From Candidatus Woesearchaeota archaeon (GTDB lineage Archaea > Nanobdellota > Nanobdellia > Woesearchaeales > JAGVYF01), in contig JAHFLT010000015.1 of NCBI GenBank assembly GCA_023264635.1, positions 1 to 34,955 on the forward strand: a DNA stretch of 34,955 nt, in the 5' to 3' direction. Position 1 is the stretch's first letter. Every line of letters begins with the position of its first letter. This document shows positions 22,787 to 32,600 of this stretch, in pieces. Made by a program: the position numbers and the translations under genes. Under the pieces are notes generated by a model. The model saw only the letters and a list, made by a program, of their open reading frames with translations. It was not told the DNA's origin and searched no databases.

Positions 22787-24211
22787 CTACTTCACAACAT
22801 TCACATCATGCGGATGGCTTTCGCGTAAGCCGGATTGCGTCATCTTGGTGAATCGCGCATTCTGCTGTATCTCCAAGACAGTTCGTGCGCCACAATAACT
22901 CATCCCTGACCATAAACCACCCACTAGTTGTTGGATGACTTCACTCACCTTGCCGCGATATGGCACCATAGCCTCTACTCCTTCTGCGACGTAATCATTA
23001 GGGTTATCATCCTTTTGTCCTTCGCGTTCTTTCCTTCCCAGATGCGCACCGAAAGATGCCATTCCTCTGCATACCTTCTGTTTTATTCCGTTACGGATTA
23101 TGGTGATACCAGGGCTTTCATCTGTTCCTGCCAATACATTTCCCAACATAACAGTAGATGCTCCCGCAGCAATTGCTTTGGTCATGTCCCCTGAATTCCT
23201 AATCCCTCCATCCGCAATAAGAGGGATTCCAGCTCTTTTTGCAACAGGTGCACAGTCCAATATAGCCTGCAACTGCGGTACTCCGGACCCAGTGACGATG
23301 CGTGTGATGCAAATTGATCCACCCCCGACACCGACTTTCACAGCATCAGCTCCGGCTTCAATCAAATCGCTTGTGCCTTCAGCAGTCGCGACATTTCCTG
23401 CAATTATGTCTATGGAAAACTTTTTCTTCAGCTCACGTACTGTATTGATAGCAAGATCAGAGTGTCCATGTGCAATATCTACTACAAGTACATCACATCC
23501 TGCCTTGACAAGCATCTCAGCTCTTTCAATAAAATCTTCTTTGACACCAACAGCAGCTCCAACCAGTAATCGTCCTCTCTTGTCTCTGGAAGCCTTTGGG
23601 TGTTCCAGTCTTTTGACAATGTCCTGTGCAGTAATCAATCCACATAGTTTATTCTCATACACAAGAGGCAATTTCTCTATTCTGTGCTTTGCGAGTATCT
23701 TGCGCGCTTCTTCTGGGGAGATATCACGTCCTGCAGTTACAAGTCTTTCTTTTGGCGTCATGATATCGCGGATGAGCTTGTTATTGTCTTCCTCAAATAC
23801 GATATCACGCCGCGTTATGATACCCACAAGCGCGCCTTCATCGTCCAGCACAAGTAATCCAGATACGTTGTGTTGATGCATTGCCTCTTTCGCATCTGCC
23901 AGACTCATATATGGTCCAATGGTGAATGGTGTGTCAATAACGATATTGTCTGCTCGTTTCACTAGTTGCACCTCTCTGACTTGATCTTTGATGCTAAGAA
24001 AACGATGGATTATCCCAATTCCCCCTTCTCTTGCCATTATTATTGCCATAGCGCTCTCTGTGACAGTGTCCATATTCGCGCTGACAAGAGGGATATTTAG
24101 CGTGATATTCCGAGAGAGTTGCGTTCGTGTTTCTACATCTTTCCTGCTAACGACAGAAGAGCGTTGTGGCACAAGAAGAACATCATCAAATGTTAACGCT
24201 TCCGGAATCAT
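22787..24211 (-). CDS. guaB: IMP dehydrogenase
   Basis: Oxidises IMP to XMP with NAD+, the committed step to GMP. The track's start at 24397 adds 62 unrelated residues; MIPEALTFDDVLLVPQRS at 24211 is the normal beginning (474 residues). Two CBS domains (about 95-205) interrupt the TIM barrel. Catalytic loop GGGSICITR has Cys near residue 301. DGGIRNSGDMTKAIAAGA and the mobile flap YRGKVSEVIQQLVGGLWSGM are intact. A CTTAATATAG box lies near 24240, about 28 bp upstream. It is divergent from the paralog pair. Confidence 0.96.
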   Translation of the reverse strand: MIPEALTFDDVLLVPQRSSVVSRKDVETRTQLSRNITLNIPLVSANMDTVTESAMAIIMAREGGIGIIHRFLSIKDQVREVQLVKRADNIVIDTPFTIGPYMSLADAKEAMHQHNVSGLLVLDDEGALVGIITRRDIVFEEDNNKLIRDIMTPKERLVTAGRDISPEEARKILAKHRIEKLPLVYENKLCGLITAQDIVKRLEHPKASRDKRGRLLVGAAVGVKEDFIERAEMLVKAGCDVLVVDIAHGHSDLAINTVRELKKKFSIDIIAGNVATAEGTSDLIEAGADAVKVGVGGGSICITRIVTGSGVPQLQAILDCAPVAKRAGIPLIADGGIRNSGDMTKAIAAGASTVMLGNVLAGTDESPGITIIRNGIKQKVCRGMASFGAHLGRKEREGQKDDNPNDYVAEGVEAMVPYRGKVSEVIQQLVGGLWSGMSYCGARTVLEIQQNARFTKMTQSGLRESHPHDVNVVK

Positions 24212-24317
24212 TCCGTTTTTTTTTAGGTCAGTTGATGCTATATTAAGATTGTGGTGATGAAGACTATGCAAGACAAGAAACCAAAATATTAAAATATCTC
24301 TTTTTCTTCTCCCTTGG

Positions 24318-24980
24318 ATGCCCTCTGATACATACTTTGCTCTCGGCAAACCAGATGAGAAGAAGGAGATTACTGTAAAGCCAGCTCTTGCAGACATTAT
24401 CTTCGAAGAGAAAGCAGCGTATAATGAAAAAGAGAAAAGATTTTACACGTTTGACGCCAGTCTGCGAGCATTACGAAAACGTGGCTACGAGCGTCATCCC
24501 CGTCCAGCAGAAGCCTTAAGGTTGATTTGCAATGGGTTGGAAGGGAGACTGCAACCAGAGCAGCAAGCGGTTGCTGATGATATGTTTAGTAGTTGGGGTG
24601 AATGGCTGAGCATGGCAATGCTGCGGGAAGGAAATCTGTTGCATTGCTACCTTGACCCGGAGAATCTCCTGTGGGATGAGAAAGCGTGGAAGTATGTTGT
24701 GCAAGGGAGAAAACTGAAACATGCTGGAGAAGAAATCTATTCAGTTGGCTCATTGCGTTGGTGGGTTCCCATTAAAGACGTGAACGAAATGAATCCTGCT
24801 TTGGTAGAGAAGCTCTGGTCTCGTCATTATGCTGTATTACCCAAAGAGATAAAACATAAGGCGTATCTTTTCATTCCACCCGCGAACGTTTTGTGGCCTG
24901 TCGGTCTTGGCAGTTGCATCAACAAGTATAATATCACCACCTACAGTTATGGGGGTTCTCGTGGAGTACGACAACGATGA
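24318..24980 (+). CDS. Unknown protein, paralog A of tandem pair
   Basis: 220 residues; I do not recognise the family. It is soluble-looking, with no signal peptide. The strongest conserved block shared with paralog B is YTFDASLRALRKRGYERHPRP, followed by GLEGRL, EWLSMAML, GNLLHCYLDPENL and ALVEKLWSRHY. Conserved Asp, Arg, His and Cys residues in these blocks could be functional. AATATTAAAATATC at 24283-24296 is a TATA-like box shared with the divergent guaB region. The stop codon overlaps the start of paralog B by 4 bp. Confidence 0.75.
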   Translation: MPSDTYFALGKPDEKKEITVKPALADIIFEEKAAYNEKEKRFYTFDASLRALRKRGYERHPRPAEALRLICNGLEGRLQPEQQAVADDMFSSWGEWLSMAMLREGNLLHCYLDPENLLWDEKAWKYVVQGRKLKHAGEEIYSVGSLRWWVPIKDVNEMNPALVEKLWSRHYAVLPKEIKHKAYLFIPPANVLWPVGLGSCINKYNITTYSYGGSRGVRQR

Positions 24981-25645
24981 GCATTGACTCCTATCTCGGC
25001 CTCAGTAAACCCGATGAGAAAAAGGAGGTTACAGTAAAGTCAGCTCTCGCAGACATAGTTTTCGAACCGAGGTCAGTATACGAAGGAAAACACAAAAAAC
25101 TCTACACATTCGACGCCAGTCTGCGAGCACTACGAAAACGTGGCTACGAGCGCCATCCGCGTCCGGCAGAAGCGTTTGACCTTATCTGCAGAGGACTGGA
25201 AGGGAGATTATCTCTAGAACAGCAAACAATTGCTGATGATATGATGAATGATTATGGAGAGTGGCTGAGCATGGCAATGCTGCGGAAAGGAAATCTGCTG
25301 CATTGCTATCTTGACCCGGAGAATCTCATATGGAATCAGCATAGATTCGGATATGATGTTCAAGAAGGGAAACTGAAACACGCGGGTGAGGAAGTGTATT
25401 CTATTGGTTCGGTGAATGGATTGGTTTCAGTTGAAGACGTGAACGAAATAAATCATGCTTTGGTAGAGAAGCTCTGGTCTCGTCATTATGTGATATTACC
25501 AAAAGAGGTTAGGCAGAATGCGCGGCTTTGGTTTCTACCAGAAAAATTTTTATGGCCTGTTAGTTGTTTTGGCTACTTCCGCAGCTTGTACTTTATCGGC
25601 ACCAACGACAAATTCTGGGCGTCTCGCGGGGTGCGAAATGCATAG
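24977..25645 (+). CDS. Unknown protein, paralog B of tandem pair
   Basis: 222 residues, clearly homologous over its full length to the preceding gene (by eye roughly two-thirds identical; nucleotide blocks such as GACGCCAGTCTGCGAGCA are identical). The C-terminal ~35 residues diverge most (WPVSCFGYFRSLYFIG versus WPVGLGSCINKYNITT). It is translationally coupled to paralog A (ATGA). A two-hairpin repeat begins 5 bp after its stop codon. Function unknown. Confidence 0.75.
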   Translation: MSIDSYLGLSKPDEKKEVTVKSALADIVFEPRSVYEGKHKKLYTFDASLRALRKRGYERHPRPAEAFDLICRGLEGRLSLEQQTIADDMMNDYGEWLSMAMLRKGNLLHCYLDPENLIWNQHRFGYDVQEGKLKHAGEEVYSIGSVNGLVSVEDVNEINHALVEKLWSRHYVILPKEVRQNARLWFLPEKFLWPVSCFGYFRSLYFIGTNDKFWASRGVRNA

Positions 25646-25649
25646 TATT

Positions 25650-25742
25650 CCAAAGAAATTCGTCACGAATTTCTTGGACCAAAAAATGCAAAAGCATTTT
25701 TTTGGTTCTTGTACAACTGCAAAGATTTCGTTGTAGCACAAG
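25650..25742. repeat. Two-hairpin module copy 5 plus a third hairpin
   Basis: CCAAAGAAATTCGT pairs with ACGAATTTCTTGG (extra A left). Then CCAAAAAATGC pairs with GCATTTTTTTGG (extra T right). Then CTTGT.CAAC pairs with GTTG..ACAAG (25708-25742). The first arm and the GGACCAA linker are the same as in copy 2 inside the tRNA-Pro intron, 4.2 kb away. Confidence 0.75.
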
Positions 25743-25817
25743 TGTCAACACAAAAAATTCTAATTAGTTAATTTTCTACGTATCTTCCGTTACATTTATT
25801 AAATTCCAGTTGTTGGG

Positions 25818-26741
25818 ATGCGTATGCAACCAATAGCAGTTGTCGCTCTCGGCGGCAATGCACTTATGGAGAAAGGGGAAGAGGAGCTCTATCAGCAGGA
25901 AAGGAGAGCGCGCACAGCAATGAAAGCGCTTGTCCAGCTGCATGAAAAGTATAATTTGGTCATTACCCATGGCAATGGACCTCAAGTAGGAAACATTCTC
26001 GTTCGCTCAGAGCTTGCTAATGGGAAAGCGTATCCCCTTCCATTGGATTATTGCGTTGCTCAGTCGCAAGGAGAGATTGGATATCTCCTCTCTAAAGCAG
26101 CAGAGGGTATTTTTGCAGAAGCCAAGAAGAAGGTGCGTGTTGTAGCTATTCTCACCCGGGTACAAGTATCTCCACAAGATAAGGCATTCTCACATCCAAC
26201 AAAACCAATCGGTGATTTTTTTCCTGTTGAAAAGACAAGTGAGTGGAAAGCAAAAGGAATCCCCTTCATCAGCGATGCTGGTCGGGGGTACAGACGTGTT
26301 GTTCCCTCACCAAAGCCCATCACCATCTGTGAGGCTGAAGCTATCACAACACTGGCAAAAACGGGGCACATCGTTATAGCTGTTGGTGGAGGAGGTATTC
26401 CTCTAACAGAAAACAAGGGCATAGAAGCTGTGATAGACAAAGATCTTGCGACTGCTATTCTCGCTACTACAATAAAGGCACCGCTCCTTATAGTTCTTAC
26501 TACTGTTGATGCAGTATATCTCAATTATCTCTCACAGCACAAGCATCACCTCTCTACTCTTTCTGTGAGGGAAGCAAAGAAATATCTCGAAGCAGGAGAA
26601 TTTCCTAGTGGCAGCATGGGTCCTAAGATTGAAGCGTCTATCACTTTTCTTCAAAAAGGAGGCAGAAAAGTTATTATAACTAATGCTGAACATATCAAAG
26701 AAGCTTTAGAAGGCAAAGCAGGTACAATAATAACGAGGTGA
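25818..26741 (+). CDS. arcC: Carbamate kinase
   Basis: Interconverts carbamoyl phosphate plus ADP with carbamate plus ATP. 307 residues of the amino-acid-kinase fold: VVALGGNALMEKG, VITHGNGPQVGN, PLDYCVAQSQGEIGYLL, ISDAGRGYRRVVPSPKP, VAVGGGGIP, DKDLATAILA and GSMGPKIEA are all family motifs. ATTTATTAAATT at about 25793-25804 is a leaderless-type TATA box. It heads an operon with a COG2403 protein and a carbamoyltransferase, suggesting ATP formation from a carbamoylated substrate. Confidence 0.95.
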   Translation: MRMQPIAVVALGGNALMEKGEEELYQQERRARTAMKALVQLHEKYNLVITHGNGPQVGNILVRSELANGKAYPLPLDYCVAQSQGEIGYLLSKAAEGIFAEAKKKVRVVAILTRVQVSPQDKAFSHPTKPIGDFFPVEKTSEWKAKGIPFISDAGRGYRRVVPSPKPITICEAEAITTLAKTGHIVIAVGGGGIPLTENKGIEAVIDKDLATAILATTIKAPLLIVLTTVDAVYLNYLSQHKHHLSTLSVREAKKYLEAGEFPSGSMGPKIEASITFLQKGGRKVIITNAEHIKEALEGKAGTIITR

Positions 26742-26746
26742 ATCCA

Positions 26747-28057
26747 ATGATATACAAAGCAGTTATTATGGGTGCAGCAGGTCGTGATTTTCATAATTTC
26801 AATGTTTATTTCCGGGATAATCCTACATTTGATGTTATTGCGTTCACAGCAGCCCAGATACCCAACATAGAAGGAAGGACATATCCCAAACAACTTGCAG
26901 GTCTTCAATATCCTAAAGGAATTCCAATACTGGCAGAAGAAGAGCTGCCCAAGCTCATCAAAGAGTATGGAGTTCAGTATGTGTTTCTCAGCTATAGTGA
27001 TTTGCCTCACATAGAGGTTATGCACAAAGCATCCATTGCAATGGCAGCTGGTGCTAATTTTGCATTGCTTGGCCCAAGAGACACGCAGCTCACCTCAAGT
27101 AAACCAGTTGTCTCTGTTTGCGCAGCGCGCACCGGTTCCGGCAAAAGCCAGACTTCTCGCAAAATCGCAAAATGGTACAAAGATAACGGGTACAAAGTGG
27201 TTGTCGTCCGTCATCCTATGCCCTATGGTGATTTGTTGAAGCAAGTCTGCGAAAGGTTTGCAACATATGATGATTTAGCCAAATATCAATGTACCATCGA
27301 AGAAAGGGAAGAATATGAGCCGCACCTGAAGAATGGTGTCATTGTCTATGCAGGTGTTGATTATGAACTCATTCTGCGCCAGGCAGAAAAAGAGGCAGAC
27401 GTCATTATCTGGGATGGTGGGAATAATGATTTCTCATTCTACAAGCCAAATCTGCATATTGTTGTAGTGGACCCGCATAGGCCCGGACATGAGATAACAT
27501 ATCATCCTGGAGAAGTGAATGTGCGCACAGCTGATATAATCATCATCAACAAAGTAGACACAGCGACAAAGGAGAACATCAAAATCGTTGAAGAGAATAT
27601 CGCTCTCCTGAACCCCAAAGCAACAGTCATTCATGCAGCGTCTCCTATAGCAGTTGAGGATTCAGCAGCCATCAAAGGCAAAAGAGTTCTTGCTATTGAG
27701 GATGGTCCGACATTGACGCACGGAGAAATGCATTATGGCGCTGCAGTGATTGCGGCGCAGCAGCATGGAGCAAAAGAGCTTGTTGATCCAAGACGCTATG
27801 CGATTGGTTCAATCAGGGAGACATTCAAGAAATATAATGTTGGTTCTCTCCTGCCTGCGATGGGGTATAGTGACAGGCAAATGGAAGAGCTGCAGGAAAC
27901 CATCAACAAAATACCATGTGACTTGGTTTTGATAGGTACTCCTATAGACTTAGGTCGCCTCCTGAAGATAAACAAACCAAGTCAACGCGTTACCTATTCG
28001 TTAAAAGAACTGGATACCCCGCTTGATAAGTTCCTTGCAAAGGTGGTTAAGCAATGA
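26747..28057 (+). CDS. COG2403-type GTPase related to cyclic 2,3-diphosphoglycerate synthetase
   Basis: 436 residues. The N-terminal nucleotide-binding-like domain VIMGAAGRDFHNFNVYFRDNP is followed by a P-loop domain with CAARTGSGKSQTSRKIAKW, DVIIWDGGNNDF and IIINKVD. Relatives include archaeal cyclic 2,3-diphosphoglycerate synthetase, but most COG2403 members are uncharacterised and often occur beside carbamate kinase. The ORF track begins at GTG 26738; GAGGTGA at 26735-26741 sits 5 bp before the ATG at 26747, which I prefer. Its stop codon overlaps the carbamoyltransferase ATG (ATGA). Confidence 0.85.
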   Translation: MIYKAVIMGAAGRDFHNFNVYFRDNPTFDVIAFTAAQIPNIEGRTYPKQLAGLQYPKGIPILAEEELPKLIKEYGVQYVFLSYSDLPHIEVMHKASIAMAAGANFALLGPRDTQLTSSKPVVSVCAARTGSGKSQTSRKIAKWYKDNGYKVVVVRHPMPYGDLLKQVCERFATYDDLAKYQCTIEEREEYEPHLKNGVIVYAGVDYELILRQAEKEADVIIWDGGNNDFSFYKPNLHIVVVDPHRPGHEITYHPGEVNVRTADIIIINKVDTATKENIKIVEENIALLNPKATVIHAASPIAVEDSAAIKGKRVLAIEDGPTLTHGEMHYGAAVIAAQQHGAKELVDPRRYAIGSIRETFKKYNVGSLLPAMGYSDRQMEELQETINKIPCDLVLIGTPIDLGRLLKINKPSQRVTYSLKELDTPLDKFLAKVVKQ

Positions 28058-28983
28058 AGCACTTGCTCTCCATTCGCGACCTGACCAAAAATGACATCGA
28101 AGACCTTCTCATATTGGCAAAGAAAATCAAAGCAAAGCCGCACTTATATGCGAATATATTGCAAGGCAAATCATTATTAATGCTTTTTGAGAAGCCGAGC
28201 TTGCGCACGCGCCTCTCTTTTGAGGTTGGCATGACGCAGTTAGGTGGTCACGGAATCTACTATGATGTTGGCACATCTCCTCTCGGCAAAGGAAAAGAAA
28301 CAATAGAGGACACAGCCCAGACAGCATCACGCTATGTTGACATCATTATGGCGAGAGTATTTGAACATGCTACTTTGGAAGCCATGTCAAATGTTGCTGC
28401 AGTGCCTGTTATCAATGCTCTCTCTAATTTTTCACATCCTTGTCAGGTTCTTTCTGATTTACAGACGATTATAGAACACAAGAAATCGTTGGGTATAAAG
28501 GTTGCTTATCTTGGAGACAGCAATAATAATGTTACTCATTCATTGCTTTTTGCAGCGTCTATCATGGGCTTCGAAATGGCAGTTGGTTGTCCAGCTCAAG
28601 ATGAATTCAAGCCGAGGAAAGATGTTGTAGACTTTGCAATAATTGCAGCAAAGAAAAGTGGTACAAGAATAATTCTAACCGCTGACCCATTTGAAGCAGT
28701 AAAGAATGCAGATGTTCTCTACACAGACTCTTGGATGAGTTATCACATCTCTCAGGACGAAAAGCCAAAACGCATCACCATATTAAAACCATATCAAGTA
28801 AATAACACATTAATGGCAAAAGCAAAGAAAGATGCAGTCTTCATGCACTGCCTGCCCGCAACACGTGGAGAGGAAGTTACTGCTTCAGTTCTTGATGGTC
28901 CGCAATCTATTGTCTTTGATCAGGCAGAGAATCGATTGCATATGCAGAAGGCGATTATGCTTACGCTGTTAGGAAAAGCCTAG
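28054..28983 (+). CDS. argF: Ornithine carbamoyltransferase-like enzyme
   Basis: 309 residues of the aspartate/ornithine carbamoyltransferase family. Carbamoyl-phosphate site: EKPSLRTRLSFE (SxRTR), ALSNFSHPCQVLSD (HPCQ) and MHCLPATRGEEV. The usual ornithine-binding SMG loop (family TDVWVSMG) reads TDSWMSYH here, so the amine substrate could differ from ornithine. In an operon with carbamate kinase it may run catabolically, feeding carbamoyl phosphate to ATP synthesis. No arginine deiminase is in the window. Confidence 0.9.
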   Translation: MKHLLSIRDLTKNDIEDLLILAKKIKAKPHLYANILQGKSLLMLFEKPSLRTRLSFEVGMTQLGGHGIYYDVGTSPLGKGKETIEDTAQTASRYVDIIMARVFEHATLEAMSNVAAVPVINALSNFSHPCQVLSDLQTIIEHKKSLGIKVAYLGDSNNNVTHSLLFAASIMGFEMAVGCPAQDEFKPRKDVVDFAIIAAKKSGTRIILTADPFEAVKNADVLYTDSWMSYHISQDEKPKRITILKPYQVNNTLMAKAKKDAVFMHCLPATRGEEVTASVLDGPQSIVFDQAENRLHMQKAIMLTLLGKA

Positions 28984-28993
28984 TCAAAGAAAT

Positions 28994-29004
28994 CTTTATA
29001 TAAG
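28994..29004 (+). promoter_or_regulatory. TATA box of the surface-protein operon
   Basis: CTTTATATAAG lies about 21-31 bp before the ATG at 29025. No ribosome binding site is present, so the transcript is probably leaderless. Confidence 0.5.
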
Positions 29005-29024
29005 TATAATCCTTTTTATAACAC

Positions 29025-29606
29025 ATGGTTCGAGAATACTTACTCTCTGTAGTAATTATTATATTATTGTGCACTCTCGTAGGAGCAACAACATTTCTCC
29101 CTCAATCTTTTGATGAATTGGACAAAAAAGCAACACATATTCTTATTGGCACCGTAGTAGTGCAAAAGAGTATTCAAGAAAGCAAAGTGATTAGCACTGA
29201 AACGACACTTCATGTCGAAGAGTGGTTAAAGGGAACGTCAAGCATCCAAACAGTTATCGTCAAAGAACCAGGGGGTAGTGTTGGTGATGTTCTTATGGTT
29301 GTTCCCGGAAGTGCACAATTTGTACCTGGAGAACACGTCGTGATTTTTTTTGAAGCCAACAAAAAAACTAATAACAATGCTGCCTTAACAGCAGTATTGT
29401 ATGGTCATACAGTAGGTATGGCTCAAGGAAAATTCAGTATTCAAAAAGATAAATCCGGTACAGAAGTTCTCATTAATGATCTTGGCGGTGCTCACCTTCT
29501 CAAACAGGTGAATCACGAACAGATTACGCTTACTGCGTTGCGTGCGAAATATAAGCCCTCTTTATTTAGGCGTATCATTCAATGGATGATGTGGGTGTTC
29601 CAATAA
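29025..29606 (+). CDS. Secreted protein upstream of surface metalloprotease
   Basis: 193 residues. A hydrophobic N-terminal segment (YLLSVVIIILLCTLVGA) looks like a signal peptide or anchor. The body is a small beta-rich domain (ILIGTVVVQKS, TTLHVEEWLKG, VKEPGGSVGDVLMVVPG, FVPGEHVVIFFE). Similar domains are often encoded beside matrixin-type proteases; their function is unknown to me. The C-terminus has a hydrophobic basic tail (RRIIQWMMWVFQ). The stop codon overlaps the protease ATG (TAATG), implying co-production. Confidence 0.6.
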   Translation: MVREYLLSVVIIILLCTLVGATTFLPQSFDELDKKATHILIGTVVVQKSIQESKVISTETTLHVEEWLKGTSSIQTVIVKEPGGSVGDVLMVVPGSAQFVPGEHVVIFFEANKKTNNNAALTAVLYGHTVGMAQGKFSIQKDKSGTEVLINDLGGAHLLKQVNHEQITLTALRAKYKPSLFRRIIQWMMWVFQ

Positions 29607-32600
29607 TGAAGAAAATTATTCTTCTTATGATTCTCATTCTCTTGCTAAGTAATGTCGTCTATGGTTATGTACAAGCGACGTTTAACACAACAGAAATAGT
29701 TATCAAATCAGGTTCAGGTCAACAAGAAGTTGTCTCTGTGAGCGTGGTCAAGCCAGTTTCATGGCAGCAAACAGATCTACCAATACTCTGGAAAACACAC
29801 GTAAATGGTTCTATAAAAATTTCTTTTCCGGAGGTAGTATCAGCGTTCGGCCAAAGCTTCGGAACTTGGGAAAATATAAGTTATACGGCACTGCGTTTTT
29901 TATACGCGGGAAATACTACTCATACTATTGGTTACGACAATGAGAATGTCTTTGTGTTTGATGAAGATGGTTCACTGCTTTCTCAAGGCAATTCTATCAT
30001 CGCGACAACACAGTTTTTTATCTCTTTATCTACTGGTCGTTTATTGGATGCAGATATCATCTTTAATGCGAAAGATTTCACTTTTTCTTTGACCGGTGAG
30101 AATGACACAATTGATCTGGAAGCTGTTGCGATTCACGAAATCGGTCATCTTTTTGGTCTCGATCATGCCATAACAGGCACTGAAGTAGATAAAACAGTAA
30201 GACCTACCATGACACCATTTTATCTGGGAAGCGATGCCAGAACACTTGAACAAGATGATCGAGCAGGAATAGGAGCTATTTATCCAAGTTCCTCTTTTTT
30301 TTTGGTTACGGGGAATATAAGTGGTAATATTCGTACATCATTAGGAGAAATCTTTGGCGCTAAAATCGTTGCGTTAAACGCAAGTACCAATCTTCCAGCA
30401 GTAGCTGTGCTTTCTGGTTATCACACAGGAAAAGGGAACGCTGGCCAAGGTGACTTTCTTCTTCTGGGCTTGGAGCCGGGTACATACACATTGAAAGCTA
30501 CTCCGATGGACGGAACAAATGGCATAACCTCCAACAATTTTAATGGTATTTTCTCATATCAGTTCATGACTAATTTTCGTACGCAGTACGCTTATAATGT
30601 TTTTAGTCAATCTCAATCCAAGAATATAACAATTGCTCCAAATACCCAAACCGTTCTTTCTTTCGTGGGAGTGATTGGAAGCGTTAATATACCCTCTTCT
30701 CTCTATCAAGTTATCACAACAGAAGAAACAGCTCTGTACACAATTTATATAAGCAATACCGGGAATGATAAAGATAATTTAAGTATACGTGTAAATGCAC
30801 CGCAAGGTGCGCAAGTTGCTCTTAATCAAACAGTTTTTTTCAATGTTCAGGAAGGAGGTACTCGTGCGGTTCTTCTTACCCTGCAAAGTAGTACTCCCGG
30901 TGAATATAAAACCAGTCTCAATGTAAGTTCATCTGCTAACAGTTCTGCTTATGCTTCTTTTGTCATCACAACAACCGTTATTCCTCCAGTGATTGTAACC
31001 TTGGTTTCTCCAAAGCATAACGCCTTTGTTTCTTTGCCAATCATTGACTTTGTTTGTAATGTAACAGGGTTTAACCTCACACAAATGACATTCTATCATA
31101 ACCAAACAGGATATTTTATGTCAAATGAAACAGTTTTGCTTACAGGAAACACAGCGCAGAAAAACTTTCTTGTAGCTCTTGAAGATGGTGCGTATAGTTG
31201 GAATTGCAAAGGAACAAATGTATATGCCAACACAGCCTTTGCTCCAGTAAATTTCAGTGTCGTTGTGGATACCAAAAAACCGTCAGTTACTTTTTCACTA
31301 AACACAACATCTATAGAAGAAAACCAAGATACTCTCAAAATAATGTGGGCAGTTAATGATACCTATTTGAAAGAAGTTATGCTTAGTGTGTCAAATCCAG
31401 ATGGTTCTCTCCTCCAACAAAGCAGTAATGCTACGGGAGTTTTGCTCATCGGCCCATTAGAAAAAATAGGCGTGTATACACTTGATATCATTGCGCAAGA
31501 TTATGCAGGAAATATAAATCTTCATCATTCACAATTCTCAGTTATTGATGGTACATCTCCCTCAGTAGCTTTATTGTCTCCATCACATAACAGCATAACT
31601 GCTGATAAAACTCTTGTATTTTCCTGTAATGCAACAGATAAAAGTGGCTTGCAAGAGATTGCGTTATTCCATAATGGCACAGACATCTTTACAAAAGTAA
31701 ATATTTCACTAGTATCAGGAAAGACAAATGAAACGACTTTCTCGGTTAAAGCGGAAGAAGGTACACTACTTTGGAATTGCGGTGCAACCGATAGTAATGG
31801 TCATATTGCGTTTGCCGAGAAGAATTTTACCCTCATTGTTGATCGAAGTGCACCATTGGTCCATACCATAGAACTTAATGACACCTACGTGAATAGTGGG
31901 TCAATTTTGATTACGGTAAATACGACAGATACGAGAACTAATGTCAAAGAGAGTACTGTCAATGGAAGACCTCTTGAGAAAGGATTGCTCTTTAGTGGCA
32001 TTATTCTTGTTGGCAATGTATCCGGTGCTTATACTATAACTCTCTTTACTACAGACAACGCAAATAATACTGTTACTAATTATTCTTCCTATGTTGTGGA
32101 CGTCTCTCCACCACAGATTACTACCACTTTTTCGGAGAATACCACCATTACTTCACCAAAAGGTGACGCTTTCTTCTCATGGGAAGTAACTGATGAAAAT
32201 CTGAGCAAGAGCTGGCTTATCGTTAATACAAAGCAAGAGCAATCAGTAAAAATAGATAAAAACATGAAGACACAGAACCTTTCCGTTCTGCTTACAAATC
32301 TACGTGCGGGAAAGCATACTCTTCTCATCATGGCAGAGGATAATGCAAGTAATCATGCATCAGTCAAGCTATCTTTTAGCATATCTCGTCAAGAGAATAC
32401 TACAGAACTGGAAGACTTATTACGTACAGGAAACCATGGAAAGATTAAACAAGTAACTATTTATGATGCACATGGTCAGCCACTTAATGAGTCATTTTCC
32501 TTAAACCAAACAATCCTAAAGGAAATCATTGTAAATGAAAGCTTTTCCGGAGTTAATATCTCGATAGGCATAACTGCATTTGGTGAGCATTTTGATGAAA

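Noticed and set aside
24212-24397. N-terminal extension of IMP dehydrogenase
   Set aside because: It has no family resemblance, overlaps the divergent gene at 24318 and lies upstream of the likely promoter.
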